Shown here: one piece after another, positions 32,892 through 44,722 of the stretch
Numbering within the stretch: the stretch's first letter is position 1
How the letters are laid out: each line of letters starts with the position of its first letter
Assembly: GCA_019633425.1 (NCBI GenBank)
Contig: WSUB01000120.1
Location: 1-64,000 of the forward strand
Source of the DNA: Tulasnella sp. 424
Taxonomy: Eukaryota > Basidiomycota > Agaricomycetes > Cantharellales > Tulasnellaceae
Direction: 5' to 3'
Length of the DNA: 64,000 nt
The notes under the pieces: model-generated
The model's database searches: none
Seen by the model: only the letters and a program-made list of their open reading frames with translations
Told to the model about the DNA's origin: nothing
Program-made: the position numbers and the translations under genes

Positions 32892-35731
32892 ATGTTGACC
32901 GACGCGCAGAAAGCAGGCATCCTCCGCGTCTACGATGTTCTCTGGGACGTCAAGAACTCTCGAGGAAAATCCATAGCAGAACCTTTTAGCTTTTTACCCG
33001 ACAAGAGTGCTTGGAAGGACTATTACCGCGTTATACCTCACCCTCGTTCCCTGAATGGCGTCAAGGTGAGTGGGGATGCGAGGAATGTGCTGAGCTGCTG
33101 TGCTCATCTTTATACCCAGGAAAATCTCGATAGTGGTACCTACCAAACCACTCAAGCCGTCTTTGATGACCTGAACCTAGTCTTTGCCAACGCGTATGAT
33201 GGCTCTGTCGCTCTATCCACCGCCAGCACGCTGACGGCGCTCACTGCAGATTACATTTCAACGAAGACGGGTCGGTAATCCACAATGACGCTAGGACTCT
33301 CAAGGTGAGCTCTCACGGATATTAGTTTTGGAACAACGCTCATAGACGTGCATGAACTGTAGACGACACTCGAGACCACCTGGGCAGCCGAGCCTGAACT
33401 CAACCCACCTCGTCCTTCCACACCCGCACGGCCCGTAGCAGCTACTCCCTCCGCGGCGCCATACGATGACATTGACGCTTCCCCTGTTGGAGCCACCGGG
33501 GAGACGAATTGGGAGAGCATGAAACCTCGTGACAAGGCAGGGGATGAAATCGTTCGCAAAACAGAGGGGTCCTTGCCTCGTTGGAAAGGACCGAGTTTAG
33601 AAGGATGGATGAGCCTCGAAGGCCAGGTTCGTCATTCCATGCACACCATCGTCGTCAAGGTGATTGCTTACCTCGCACGATGTTACAGGCTGCTCGTGAG
33701 CCTTACAAGGTATATGCCGACATCATCAGCCGGTTAAAGGCCGTCAAGGACAAGGGAGCGTGCGTATGACTTCGTTATGAAAGGGAGTGCTCTTGTCTGA
33801 CATCTGTTAAGCGATACGCTCGTCAGTGATGCCTTCACCCGGATCTCAGAAGCAGCGGTCCTTTCTGAACTCTCTTTTACCGTGAGTGCTTTCCACCTAC
33901 CTTGTTGCACGTACCATGGCTGACTTGACTACGTTTTCAGACCCCTATGTCTCTCGCTTTGATCGAGGTTAGCTCGATGAGACTTTTTGGGAAACCGACG
34001 CTAACCTATCGGGTATTTTTAGAACCGAGTAGCCTTGCGTGGCTATCCCGCTCCCAAAGACTTTGACATGGATATGGCTCGTTTGTTTGAGAAAGGGAGG
34101 CGGTGGTTTGAAGAAGGCAGCAAGGACTATGGCCGAATACTTATTCTCCAGGTCGGTCTCGACGCTTAGCACTGTCCCGCTCTTTGATTAAATCCTCTTT
34201 TAGCGACTCTACCAAGGCCTCACATCATCCACTGCAGCTGCAGCCGCACTACCCCGCAACTCCAATCAAAATTTCGCATCAATACCCGCAGGACCCGGAT
34301 TCGCAAAACCCCTACATTCCGCCGGTTCCACCTCCCAAGACGCTGTCACGACTTACCGAATTCAGAACAAAGACCGAACTTTTACGGACGAGATCATCTT
34401 TAAAGGGATGACTTACAAGAGCGGTGATTATGTGCATTTGATGAATCCCAATGATGCATCGCGCCCGATTATTGGCCAGATATTCAAATTATGGATTCCC
34501 GACAAGTGAGCTTGGGTGGGCGTGGATAGTCGTGTGGGATTCTGATCATTTTATTCCAGCGGTACACCCGGCGAACGTGGTATTGCGGTTTGCTGGTACT
34601 TCCGGCCGGAGCAGGTAAGCTCGCGAAAAATCCATCCCACTCCGCTCCTAATTACAACTTTACTAGACGTTCCACCCCCCTCAACGACCGTTTTGGGAGC
34701 ATGAAGTATTCAAGACAGGTATGCGGTCAGCAATCTTCCTCCGGAATAGGACTGAACGCGTAAGGGACGGGTTTAGGTCACTTTGCCGATCACGCTATGG
34801 AAGACATCATCGAAAAAGTCGGATGCCAGTTTATGACTCGGCACATTCGAGGACGACCGAAACCACCAATGTGGTACCCCAATTGGCCGCTCTACGTCTG
34901 CGATTCGCGGTACAACGACAGGGACCGCGTCTTTGTCCGGATCAAGAACTGGAACTCTTGCATCCCTGACGAACTTCGCAAAGCCGACTTTATGCCAATT
35001 TTGCCTTATGAACGGACTGTCATGCCGAGGAAGGTGGATAGTCCTTTCTTGCATGGGGTCAAGGGGCCTGGTGGGCTGATGGAGGAGGACGAGCTGAGGC
35101 GGAAGAGTAAGAGGGCGGCAGAAAGGACTGCGAGGAGTTCGGCTCTTCCGGCACTGGACGTTACCGCCGCTGTTGATGCGGGTGTCAAGACCGAAATGGT
35201 CCCTACGGCTGGCGTTGCAACGGCAGAGGTGAGACCTCCAGCAGATCGTTCTCTCACAGTGGCTGCTGGTGGGAGAGCTGCGCTCGGTGGTGACCCAACC
35301 ATCGAGACACTGCCAGAAGATACGAGTACGTCCGCGTCTCGGCCTAGCATTTTTGGCATTTAGTGTTGACTCTGAATTTGCTTCTAGCCAGGCACTTTGA
35401 CCGGGATCCTCGAACAGGCGAAGTCCTCTGGTTCTCCGGCCCTCCCATTCAACGGATCAATCCCGAGGCATTCCGACCACAGTATAGCCTGGAGTATCTT
35501 GCGTTCCTGGCTAAGAAGAAAGCTGCGGTTGAAAAAGAGCGGGCAAGACGCGAGGAAGAGGATGAGATGGATACGGACATGGAAGGCGAAGAGGACGATG
35601 ATGGGCAAGGAGGACCTAGAAGGAAGCGAGTGCGGTCCGACTCGTCTTCACAAGAAAATCGACCTAATGTACCACCGACGTTGCTCGAATCGCTCAGCCG
35701 GCCGTATCAGCCTGCACCTGCGAGTACCTAG
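32892..35731 (+). CDS. RSC1/RSC2-like (polybromo) chromatin remodeller subunit: two bromodomains and a BAH domain
   Basis: Subunit of an RSC/PBAF-type SWI/SNF remodelling complex. The start at 32892 gives MLTDAQKAGILRVYDVLWDV. Bromodomain 1 spans FSFLPDKSAWKDYYRVIPHP through VFANA, spliced to LHFNEDGSVIHNDA (the acetyl-lysine-binding Asn is in HFN). A second bromodomain-like unit contains EPYKVYADIISRLKAVKDKG, TTPMSLALIE, NRVALRGYPAPKDFDMDMA and the following helix. A BAH domain follows: GMTYKSGDYVHLMNPND, IIGQIFKLWIPD, WYFRPEQTFHPPQRPFWEHE and EVFKTG, then IRGRPKPPMWYPNWPLYVCD. The tail is acidic and basic low complexity ending PAPAST. About a dozen short introns. Its last codons coincide with the left breakpoint of the tandem duplication. 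Confidence 0.88.
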
Positions 35732-36107
35732 CTGTATATTTTGTAGCACGTTTTCCTTATGCAACAGGTTCTGTCATCTACGACTGTCCTCAATTCTGAG
35801 CGCGGGCCGCTGCGCTTCCTGAGCCAACTAACTATAGCCTCTCAGGCGAAAACCGGGGCCCCCTGATCAACGAACGCCGAGGCCTTTCCTGCGTTGACGG
35901 AAACTATGATGCAAGGTTATCTCTCCAGCAAATGGTGGCTTTCCCCGATGACTGCCGAGAGATCCGCGGACGTCCCCGACACCCAAATCGCTAATCCCAG
36001 CAGCCCCATGAACTCAGAGAACTCGTGACTTCCAATCTCCGTGACGTGGGGATTGGCGGAGCTGGGTTTGCCGACGGATGAAGACGTTTCCGGGCGCTTC
36101 TGGTCTA

Positions 36108-36190
36108 TTCTGGAACGGCACGGAATAAACCGGACTTAGCGAGAACCTTCCACCGAGTCCTCGACGTCAGAATGCCATTTAGATATAAGA
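36108..36190 (+). promoter_or_regulatory. HSP104 copy 1 core promoter: two heat-shock elements and TATA box
   Basis: TTCTGGAA (36108-36115) and GAACCTTC (36143-36150) are inverted nGAAn units with 2 nt spacing, the minimal Hsf1 binding arrangement. TATAAGA follows at 36184-36190, about 100 bp before the HSP104 start codon. The combination fits a heat-inducible promoter. Confidence 0.7.
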
Positions 36191-36283
36191 AGCCGGAATC
36201 TGAGTACATCGCCCCCCAGCCCATACACACACAACTCTGATACCCTCAATACCTATACCTCCTCTACTTTCACCACTTTAATC

Positions 36284-39200
36284 ATGTCTCGACGTGGACT
36301 CAATATCTTCGAATCTCTCACCGACAAGGCTGCAGATTCTCTCGGCAATGCCCTGCACCTTGCCGTCGATAACTCAAACGCACAAAGTAAGTTTCAATAC
36401 TAGGCTTCCGAGTTAGATTAGTGCATGATATTGACTCCTATTTCTGTCGCAGCATATCCCGTTCACCTTGCATCCGTTCTCCTCAATGCCGAACCAGACT
36501 CGAAAGAGAAGCCAATATTCCATAGCGCAATCGTAAAAGCTGGCGGGGATCCAGTAAGTCCACATGACTCTTTGAATGTGTACGAGTGGCGTACTGACCT
36601 TTGTCTCGACTAACAGGCAGTTGTCAACCGAAGCGTACAAAGGCAACTTGTCCGTATCCCAAAGCAGGAACCTCCGCCAGCCTCTCCCGAACCCACTGAA
36701 GCTCTCAATGGCGTGCTAGTAAAAGCTGATGGTCTCAAGCGCAAGATGCACGACTCTTTCATCGCTCAAGACCACCTTCTGCTCGCGCTCTTGCAAGAAA
36801 AGTCTATTGAAGCCATCGTGAAGGAGGCGGGTCTCTCCGTCAGCGAACTCACCAAGGTTATCGAGGAAGCCCGAAACGGCCGTAAAGTCGATTCTCGTAA
36901 CGCCGAAAGCACCTTCGAAGCACTCAAAAAGTACGCCGTCGACCTCACCGCTTTGGCCGAAGAGGGCAACCTCGACCCCGTTGTTGGTCGTGACAACGAA
37001 ATTCGTCGCGTCATTCGTATCCTTTGCCGAAGGACCAAGAACAACCCCGTCCTCATCGGTGAACCTGGTGTTGGCAAGACCGCCATCGCTGAAGGACTCG
37101 CTCAACGAATCGTCAAGCGTGATGTACCAGCCTCCCTGCTTGGCCGCGTGTTCGCACTCGACCTTGGCGCGCTCATGGCTGGCGCGTCGCACAAGGGCGA
37201 GTACGAAGAACGCGTGAAGAGCGTCCTCGATGAAGTCGCCAAGAGTGCAGATGAAGGCCCCGGTGTCATCCTCTTCATTGATGAGATGCACCTCCTTGTT
37301 GCCGGAAAAGACTCGGGCTCAATGTAAGTAACGCCCTACCCCCCAAGTTTCTCATTTAGGTTCTTGTACTGACTTGATCGATTAATAGGGATGCTGCAAA
37401 TCTGTTGAAGCCGCTTCTCGCTCGTGGCAAGCTTCGCTGCATCGGCGCAACCACCCTTGCGGAATACTCCAAGTATATCGAGAAGGACGCCGCGCTGGAG
37501 CGTCGATTCTCTCAAGTCATCGTCAAGGAACCTACTGTTGCCGAAACGATCTCTATTCTCCGAGGCATCCGCGAGAAGTACGAAGTTCATCACGGTGTCC
37601 GAATCCTGGACCCGGCCCTCATTCAAGCTGCCGAGCTGGCTCATCGATACCTCACTCAACGCAAGCTTCCCGATTCGGCCATCGACCTGGTTGACGAATG
37701 TTGTGCCAACGTCAAAGCCGAACGTGAAACTCGTCCCGAAGCCATCGACGCCCTTGAACGTCGCAAGTTGGAACTCAACATCGAAATCCACGCTCTCGAA
37801 CGAGAGAAAGACGCCGCCTCCAAGGAACGTCTCATCGTAGCCAAGAAAGCCCTCGAAAATGTCAACGAGCAACTTCGACCGCTCGAGGCTGCGTATAACA
37901 GCGAGCGGAAGACTGCCGAGGAGGTCAATGACGTCAAGAAGCGTATCGATGCGCTGAAAGCCAAAGCCGACGAAGCCGAACGCCGCTACGACATCGCCTC
38001 TGCTTCCGACATTCGTTATTACGCAATCCCAGAACTGCAGAAGAAGCTCCAGGATTTAGAAGATCAAAAGGCCCGCGAGGACGCGTCCGGAGAGAAGATG
38101 GTCACGGATAGCGTCACTCCCGAGGCCATTGCAGAGGTCGTCGCTCGGTGGACCGGTATTCCAGTGTCTAGGTTGATGAGCACGGAAGCCCAGAAACTGT
38201 TGAAGATGGAGAAGCACCTTTCCAAACAAGTTGTTGGACAGCCGGAAGCTGTCAAGGCTGTCGCAAATGCGATTAGATTGAGCAGGAGTGGCCTGGCGAA
38301 CGCGGCGAGACCGATCGCTTCGTTCTTGTTCGCCGGACCTAGTGGTACCGGTAAGACGCTGCTGTCAAAGACGGTGAGTAGTGATCAGCTTTCGCCCACT
38401 GGACCTTGCAGATTACTGACTTTTGCTCCCTTATTAGCTCGCAACCGTCTTGTTCGACTCTCCGGATGCGATGATTCGTATCGACGCAAGCGAGTACTCG
38501 GAGAAGCACGCTGTCTCACGTCTCATCGGTGCTCCACCTGGCTACATCGGCCACGACCAAGGTGGACAACTTACGGACTACGTTCGACGCAAGCCATTCT
38601 GTATCGTTCTCATTGATGAGTAAGTGTCTCTTGACTGTACATGCTCTAGCTCCAACTTGGATGCTAACTCCAATTTCTTTACAGGATCGAAAAGGCTTCC
38701 CGCGAATTTGTCACTCTCTTCCTCCAGGTCCTTGACGACGGACGACTCACCGACGGACAGGGTCGTGTCGTTGACTTCCGCAACTGTGTCATCATCATGA
38801 CTTCCAACCTTGGTGCAGCCTATCTCAACGACGCGGCCGAGCAAAACCCTGGTGGCGCCATCCCCGAAGAGACCCGCGAACTCGTCATGAACGCCATCCG
38901 CCGTCACTTTGTCCCAGAGTTCATCAACCGTATCGACGACATCATCATCTTCCGTACACTCTCAGCCGACAACGTTACCTCCATCGTCGATATCCGGTTG
39001 AAGGAGATAGCTCAACGTTTGGCTCCTCGCAAGATCACGCTCGACTTGGACAAGGACGCGAAGCACTACCTCGCGAGCGTGGGCTATTCGCCGACCTATG
39101 GTGCTCGTCCATTGAACAGAGCCATCCAGCACGAGCTTCTCAACCCGCTTTCTATGTACTTGCTTGAGGAGCGGGTTCGGGATGGAGAGAGGTGCAAAGT

Positions 39201-39342
39201 GACGTTTGATGGTCCGCATAACAGGTTGAAGCTTCATCCCAACCATAGGCCCAAGGCTGTTAAGGCCGAGGCGATGGACTTGGATGATGACGACGACGAC
39301 GAAGAAGATGAATGGGAGATGGGAGAGGGCGAGAGGATGTAA
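36284..39342 (+). CDS. HSP104: Hsp104/ClpB-type protein disaggregase, copy 1
   Basis: Hexameric double AAA+ disaggregase that threads aggregated proteins with Hsp70/Hsp40. Six exons (36284-36386, 36453-36553, 36617-37323, 37389-38373, 38438-38619, 38685-39342) join to 911 residues, the normal Hsp104 length. Domains: Clp N-domain (to about 160), NBD1 with Walker A GEPGVGKT and Walker [10 protein letters not shown], arginine-finger ALERRF, a full coiled-coil M-domain ([19 protein letters not shown] to [12 protein letters not shown]), NBD2 with [24 protein letters not shown] (pore loop 2 tyrosine kept) and VLIDEIEKA, and an acidic tail [13 protein letters not shown]1 pore loop 1 reads [11 protein letters not shown], so the family's lysine-tyrosine is serine-histidine. 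Heat-shock elements and TATA lie upstream. It is convergent with an F-box gene. Confidence 0.96.
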
Positions 39343-39588
39343 ATTGGTTTGGACTTTGGAATTCTCGGGCTTGCAATCATGTAAACAGTCTCGTTGTATT
39401 TTTCTCTTCTCTGTCTTTTTATCATTTGTAGAATAACAGATTTTTGCTTTACGCATTTACCGTGCTGGCATGCCCAGTCGCAACCCGCACATGAGATGGT
39501 CCATTTCTAAGCTAAGAGTATGAAAGAATATTCTCTATGTTCTCATCGAGGCCGTAACAATATTTATTGGGGCCTATCCTATCCTAGG

Positions 39589-41161
39589 TCAGGGTGAGAG
39601 TGCCACTCCAGCTGCGCTCCGAACAAACTCGGCGACCGGATCCCATGATTCTGGCTCGTAGTACCGCGGTGTTCCAAGGCCTTGTAGAGTTGGCCACCAC
39701 GAAGTGAAGAGTTGGCCAAGTTGTGCTTTAGCATCGGGCCCGCGGTCCTTGATCGAACAACCAACGTCTAGCCACTCCAGTCGGCCTCGGGAAGGGGCAG
39801 TAGCCAGGCCAAAAATATCTTCTTGGCCATCTCGGCGCGCGTCGAACGAGATGCGAAGCTCCCTTATAGAGGGAAGGGAATCTGTGAGGTGAAGCAAGTC
39901 GGCCAACTTGATTTGAGGGGATCCGGTGTGGGGTCGGTAAAATGAATGGGTGACGGCGAGATGTGTGAGTTTTGGCCACGCTTGCGTCATGGCGTCCAGA
40001 TGAGTCCGGTCGATGGGGATCCAGTTGAACTGCCTCGAAATGAGAAAGAACCGTGTTATTCCCCGACAGGTCAGCACCGGCTGGATGTCCTCCCAGATGA
40101 TGTCAATCTCGAGCTCTAACTCCACTTCCTTCAGCCCCTTGAAACGTGACAGGCCCTCGAGCATCTCCTCCATCCGATCCTCTAGGCTCGACTCGTTCCT
40201 GTATGCCCATATTTTGAATACCTCCACCCGGTCTGATCCGATCGAAGCCAGCAGTTGTTTCGTCGTGGGCACATCGATGCGGGCATCGAAGCTGACGAGA
40301 CTAGGAAAGCCTTTCCCCGGGAGTGCTGATGGTGTCAGAGAGGAGCTATCGGGAGGGTAAGGCCACAACCTGAGTCCCAGGGTTCTGAGAACAGGAAGGT
40401 TCTTCAAAATTTCCAGCATTTCCTGCGGGCAGTCAGGAGCCTCGATTTCGACATCCACCTCCTCCAGCTGTTGATGGACGCGAAGCGCTTCTTCCAGGTA
40501 AAATATATCGGCAAGGAGCTCGCTAGCGACGCTGATTCTGAGACTCCGGAGGGCAGGGAGGTGGGACGCCGATATTGCTTGCACAAAGCCCTGACAGGGC
40601 TCTGCAGGAACACCGCCCTCGACAGAGAACTCGATATGGGTCAGAGTTGGGGTGTAGAAGGCCCGAAAGAGGATGGTAGTGTCGTACAACTCGCTCCCGA
40701 AATCCACAACAAGCTCCAGGGACTTGAGTCTAGTTAGACTCTCTCTGAATGGTGTCCTCGATAGAAGCTCGACTATCCGATACGCTCTCGAGTCTACGTC
40801 AAGTCGCATCCTTCGAATGAACTGAGCATGGAGAGCTACTCTGTTGGAAAGGAGTGGTTTGCACTGCGGTGGGACCTACTTATACGGGTTTAATGTTGTA
40901 AGGGGACGATAGGGTGGAGTTTGCAAGGCGGCCTATACGCACAGATAAGTCGTCTTGAATACGGTTGGAATCACATCCATCACCCTCCTCGAGCTCCAAA
41001 AAGGTTTGTAACGCCGAGATGTCGTACAGCTTTTCCCATAACAGGGGGATGGCCGTCGCCCAGAGAGTGCGACAGACACGCGCCATTCGTGCCCGATCGG
41101 ACCAGAGTAGAAGACGTAGAATTTCTGCCGCAACTTCTTCAATTGCCCAGATTTGATGCAT
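39589..41161 (-). CDS. F-box protein, copy 1
   Basis: Likely substrate receptor of an SCF ubiquitin ligase. Exon 1 from 41161 encodes an N-terminal F-box (MHQIWAIEEVAAEILRLLLW, ARMARVCRTLW, IPLLWEKLYD). After one short intron (about 40815-40880) the main exon gives a leucine-rich, irregular repeat region (LTRLKSLELVVDF, LPALRSLRIS, LPVLRTLGLRLWP, GLKEVELELEIDI, WPKLTHLAV, LPSIRELRISFDARRDGQED). This architecture is common in Agaricomycete F-box expansions. The C-terminus ends GVALSP and is about ten residues shorter than copy 2 because of a 40-odd bp length difference near 39553-39595. The target is unknown. The donor site of the intron is uncertain: two candidates give in-frame proteins. Confidence 0.78.
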
Positions 41162-41834
41162 TTTCCTGCGACTCGAATGTCGTTGAAAATGGCGTTGCTT
41201 GACGGGTTGGAGGTGCGTGACGGTGGTCCTGTGACTTGGGTGAAGGCCACGCCCGTGCGAATTCAGTTGCACTGAAGCATTGCCGGTACATCCGTGGGAC
41301 GCAGTGAAAGATCGGATACTTCTTTACCAGTGCTTCGCGCTCCGAAATCTTCTGATTCGAACGCGAAATCGATCCCTTACGAGATGGCGACTGGAACGGG
41401 TTTCACCGACCATGTACGCCGGAGCCTCATTCGGTGAACTGGTGGTTATTCCGCGATCCTTCCAACCGGCTAACCTTTAATTTCTTTCCCTCCGATTCAT
41501 CCATCATCTGCCCGTAGCCTTTACTGTAGGGCATTTAAAGAGGACAGTCCACTGTAATGCGCGGTGTTGTATACACAGCAAGGGAGAGCGGTACAATACG
41601 AGAGAACACAACACGAGAGAATACAGCACGGGAGGAAAAAAAAGAAAACAAAGAAAGCTAATAGCGCTACATTCGCAGGTACCATCACCGCTTACAGGTT
41701 ATTCCGAAGTATCCAGTACAACGGCCGTGATGAAGGAAACGTGACGGGCGTACAACAGGAAAACAAAGCAAGCGAAACCCAAAAGAGAAGCAAAACAACT
41801 GGAGCGATAGAGGCGGGAGGCGGGGGGAGGGAGC
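41162..41834. other. Intergenic region upstream of F-box copy 1
   Basis: About 670 bp holding the F-box promoter and the 3' flank of the coiled-coil gene, both on the minus strand. It corresponds to 50125-50766 in unit 2. No conserved gene was seen; open frames here are not preserved between the two units. Confidence 0.5.
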
Positions 41835-43766
41835 TCATCCAATACGTGCTATGCATGAAAAGAACGTGATTAACGATTATTAGAATTGTCGCCCGTCGAA
41901 GAAGGAGCAGTGACTTACAGATCAAACGCCTGCCTTTCTTCAACAGCTTCCTGAGCCGCGATTTCCGTTTAGGCTGCGGGTCGCCTGCGACCTCGGATGT
42001 AGTGCCTTGCGGAGAGCTAACCAAGAAACTCATCTCAGTCCTGAAAATCTTAGATGCCACGACCCGATGTCAAGGGACTTACGAAGAGCTCGTGAACACC
42101 CCGAAGGGACCTCGCTTCCTCGGCGATTCGAGGGTTGCATGCTGCTCAGCAGTAGCGAACCTTCTATCCAAGGTGGAACGCCGCCAGGGCGTTCCGAATC
42201 GGCCGAGACTTGTGAAAAAGCTACGACGCTCACCACCGATGCCACTTGGAGACGCGAAAAACGATTCGGGGAATATGTGGATCTGCGAGTCCTCCCGGGT
42301 CGTTGCCGATGTTGTACCCCGAGATCGGTCAGTGTCGATCGACACCCTAATCATTCGGGCTTCGAGTTCTCCCGCCGTCGCGAGATTTATCGAAGGACTA
42401 GATGAGAAGGAACATCAGTATATTTTAAGCACTGCTGTCAGGCAAGCTACTGACCGAGTGTATGCAAAAGCATTTTCGAGTGGCAGGAGCTCCTTCCCCT
42501 GGTCATGAATCACTTGACGCGCAACAGAACCTGAAAATGGATCGGTCCCAACGATCTGACACCCTAGGTCGACCAAGCTTCGTCGAGAAGGGTCAACTTG
42601 GGGTGCACTCGAAGACCAGCGGGTGGAGCGAGGTCCCAGCTCGAGGAGTGGGTTCGCTGGGACGCGAGGCCACTTCAAATGGTGTTGGCGCAATGAAGCG
42701 GAGCGGGGAGAATCCGCTGGGATGCGGGGCCACTTCAAAAAATGGCGACGCAGGGAACCTGATGTGGGGGGATTCGGCGGGGCGGTCTCTGGAGGAGTGA
42801 CCCGAATTTCGGGGATTCGGGGGGCCTCGTCAAGAGGACCCAACCTGACCTTCATCGCTCCCTTGCCCTCTGGACGCTGAGTTCCTTCGTTTTGGTCGAC
42901 AAATGGCTTAGGAGAGGCTGAATGTGATTTGAGCTGCTTGACATGCTGCTGTTCGCCTAAGCCGGCAGACCAAGCTCCTTCAGAGGGAGGCGAAACCACC
43001 AGGGTTGCCTTGTCCTCATCCAGAGCCCTCAGTTTTTCCATCAGCTCGTCCTTTTCCTTTGCCCACTGGACCTTTTGGTTTCGAAGATTTTCTAAACCGG
43101 TGACTAATTGGCGGGAAGTAGACAAAGCCTTGGCCTTCTCCCTCATGAGGTCTTCCGCCACAGCCTCACTCTCGGCCAGCCGAGCTTTCAAGCTCGCAAC
43201 TTCGTCTGAGACCGAGGAAGTTGCGAATGACGAAATGGGTCTGAGGGGGGACGTGTAAGACGACCAACGGGCTTGAGGGGTGGTGGGGCGGTAGCGGGCG
43301 GAGGACGTGGAAGAAGATGAAAGGCGTGACTGAAATTCAAGAAAGATTCCAGAGATGGTCAGTTCCAGCTCGCGGAGCGAAATGAGAGTGAACGCTTACG
43401 TTTGACGAGGCGGCGGGGCTGGTGGTGGTAATCCTGACAGTGCCAAGTATAAGCGGGCGATATCCGACCTAGAAACAACCAAAGTGAGCCTCCCGCCGAC
43501 ATGCTTGTCAAAATTACTCACGCTGACCCATTTATTGCCACTACTTGCTAGCGTGTTTTGAGAGGCCGCAGCGGCTGCGTCTGCGCTGGAAGCAGCGATG
43601 ACGGTGTCGACACTCGATTCGGCCGGAGGCAATTTGATGACGGAAGCATCAGCACCCGAGACGTAGTACTGAGGAACATAAGAGTATGTCGGAATAGATA
43701 TACTACACGACGGTAATGAGCACTTACTGAGGTTTCCGAAGAATGGTACACCTGTGGCAGCATCAT
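41835..43766 (-). CDS. Unrecognised Ser/Pro-rich coiled-coil protein, copy 1
   Basis: Not recognised. Seven exons (43766-43728, 43668-43522, 43468-43400, 43329-42455, 42397-42083, 42040-41919, 41848-41835) splice in frame to about 526 residues ending in GRRLISRIG. Visible parts: an N-terminal MMLPQVYHSSETS segment, an Ala-rich stretch, a Ser-rich stretch, a coiled coil (VASLKARLAESEAVAEDLM to KDELMEKLRALDEDK), a repeat region with LRRHFLKWPRIPAD-type motifs, and a basic C-terminus (KRKSRLRKLLKKG). The exon structure is supported by copy 2, but copy 1 has one extra intron (42398-42454) and about 70 extra codons. The frame may extend upstream through an intron at 43785-43848. The role is unknown. 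Confidence 0.62.
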
Positions 43767-44160
43767 AGCGGTCCAGTCACCGACCTACAATAACATTGTG
43801 AAGCGATCAGTTAACTTGATCGACTCGTCGTTCGGGAAGCATACACACAGTAAAATCTATAAAAGGAGCTCGGAAAGGTTGTATTGGAAGCGAGCGAGCC
43901 AACGAGGGCTAGAGCGTGCAGCGGGTGGTGACTAGGGTCGAGGGCGAGGATACGGGAAGCTATGCAGCGACCCAGAAGCAAGGAGAGGCGAGTGACTGAT
44001 ACACTTGGTAGCAAAAAGCGTAGAGCGCTCGAGGAACTCAGTTCTCTAGGAGGGGGAAGGGGATGTGGTGGGGAGAGACGACACGTCGGGCAGGAGTGAC
44101 GATATATACAAGTGATCAAGTAAGCAACGGGATCAAATGTAGGCGACATCATCACTCGAG
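43767..44160 (-). promoter_or_regulatory. Promoter and probable 5' leader of coiled-coil gene copy 1
   Basis: A TATATA motif at about 44101-44106 (minus strand) is followed by a pyrimidine-rich stretch and a possible leader intron (43785-43848, GTGTGT to TTGTAG). The same arrangement with few substitutions is found at 52570-52960. Open frames in this stretch drift relative to the main coding frame, which favours a leader over coding sequence. Confidence 0.5.
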
Positions 44161-44722
44161 CACGAATCGGCGGCTACTATGAGTTGCTCGCTGGAACTGC
44201 CGGTCTTGAGGCAGGAGATTCAAGCTCGAGGAATTTCAAGTTCGAGGTGATCGGACTGGAAAGCAACGGCTAATTGGTGTGCCTGAGTCTCTCACACCTT
44301 CCATTTCGAGAAAACTCGCCCCCCGGTGCCCTGCGCAATCGAAGAACGTCACCAATGGTCTATAGTCAGACGACATGAGATAAGACGATCCACGAAGGTC
44401 GTGCGAAGTTGTGAAAGGCAAGGATACATGAATAAATTCGAGGCAGCGGAGAACACAGGAAGATGCGTAGGATCCACCAATCCTCGTCATATGCTGAAGG
44501 AAAGGAACACCAGTAGTAGCCAGTCAACAGAAAAGCTCAAAAGGACAGACAAGAGGCGTTATTCTCGTGCCTCTCATGTAAATTGGGGCAGCGAAATCAG
44601 ATCTTGCGATCGACAACAAGGTCGGGAACCGCTGATTGAAGCTGGTGCGAATCCAGTCTTACGGTCCCCGAACTAAGAGGAACTTGCTATCAATGCCAGA
44701 GGTAATAAAAAGAACCTCAGCA
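44161..44722. other. Distal upstream region of coiled-coil copy 1 and duplication junction
   Basis: About 560 bp with no recognised gene. Its last few bases correspond to the final codons of the gene that ends at 53519 downstream of unit 2, so this segment ends with a 3' stub of that gene created by the duplication. Confidence 0.6.

Larger units (their letters stand above)
35728..44722 (+). repeat. Tandem segmental duplication, unit 1 (about 9.0 kb)
   Basis: Unit 1 and unit 2 (44723-53530) are collinear direct copies. Each contains HSP104 (plus), an F-box gene (minus), a coiled-coil gene (minus) and their promoters. Homology starts at the stop codon of the RSC1/2-like gene: ACCTAGCTG followed by a TATTTTGTA stretch at 35728 recurs at 44723. 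It ends after a CCTCAG motif that recurs about 8.8 kb later inside the 3' end of the next gene near 53530. Coding parts differ by a few percent, spacers by more, with several indels. Confidence 0.93.

Noticed and set aside
36716..37291. Long minus-strand open frame opposite HSP104 exon 3, also present at 45725-46300, plus one of 283 codons at 46385-47236
   Set aside because: These are mirror frames produced by codon bias of the sense gene. They persist in both units because the sense gene is conserved, and they have no domain or splice logic of their own.
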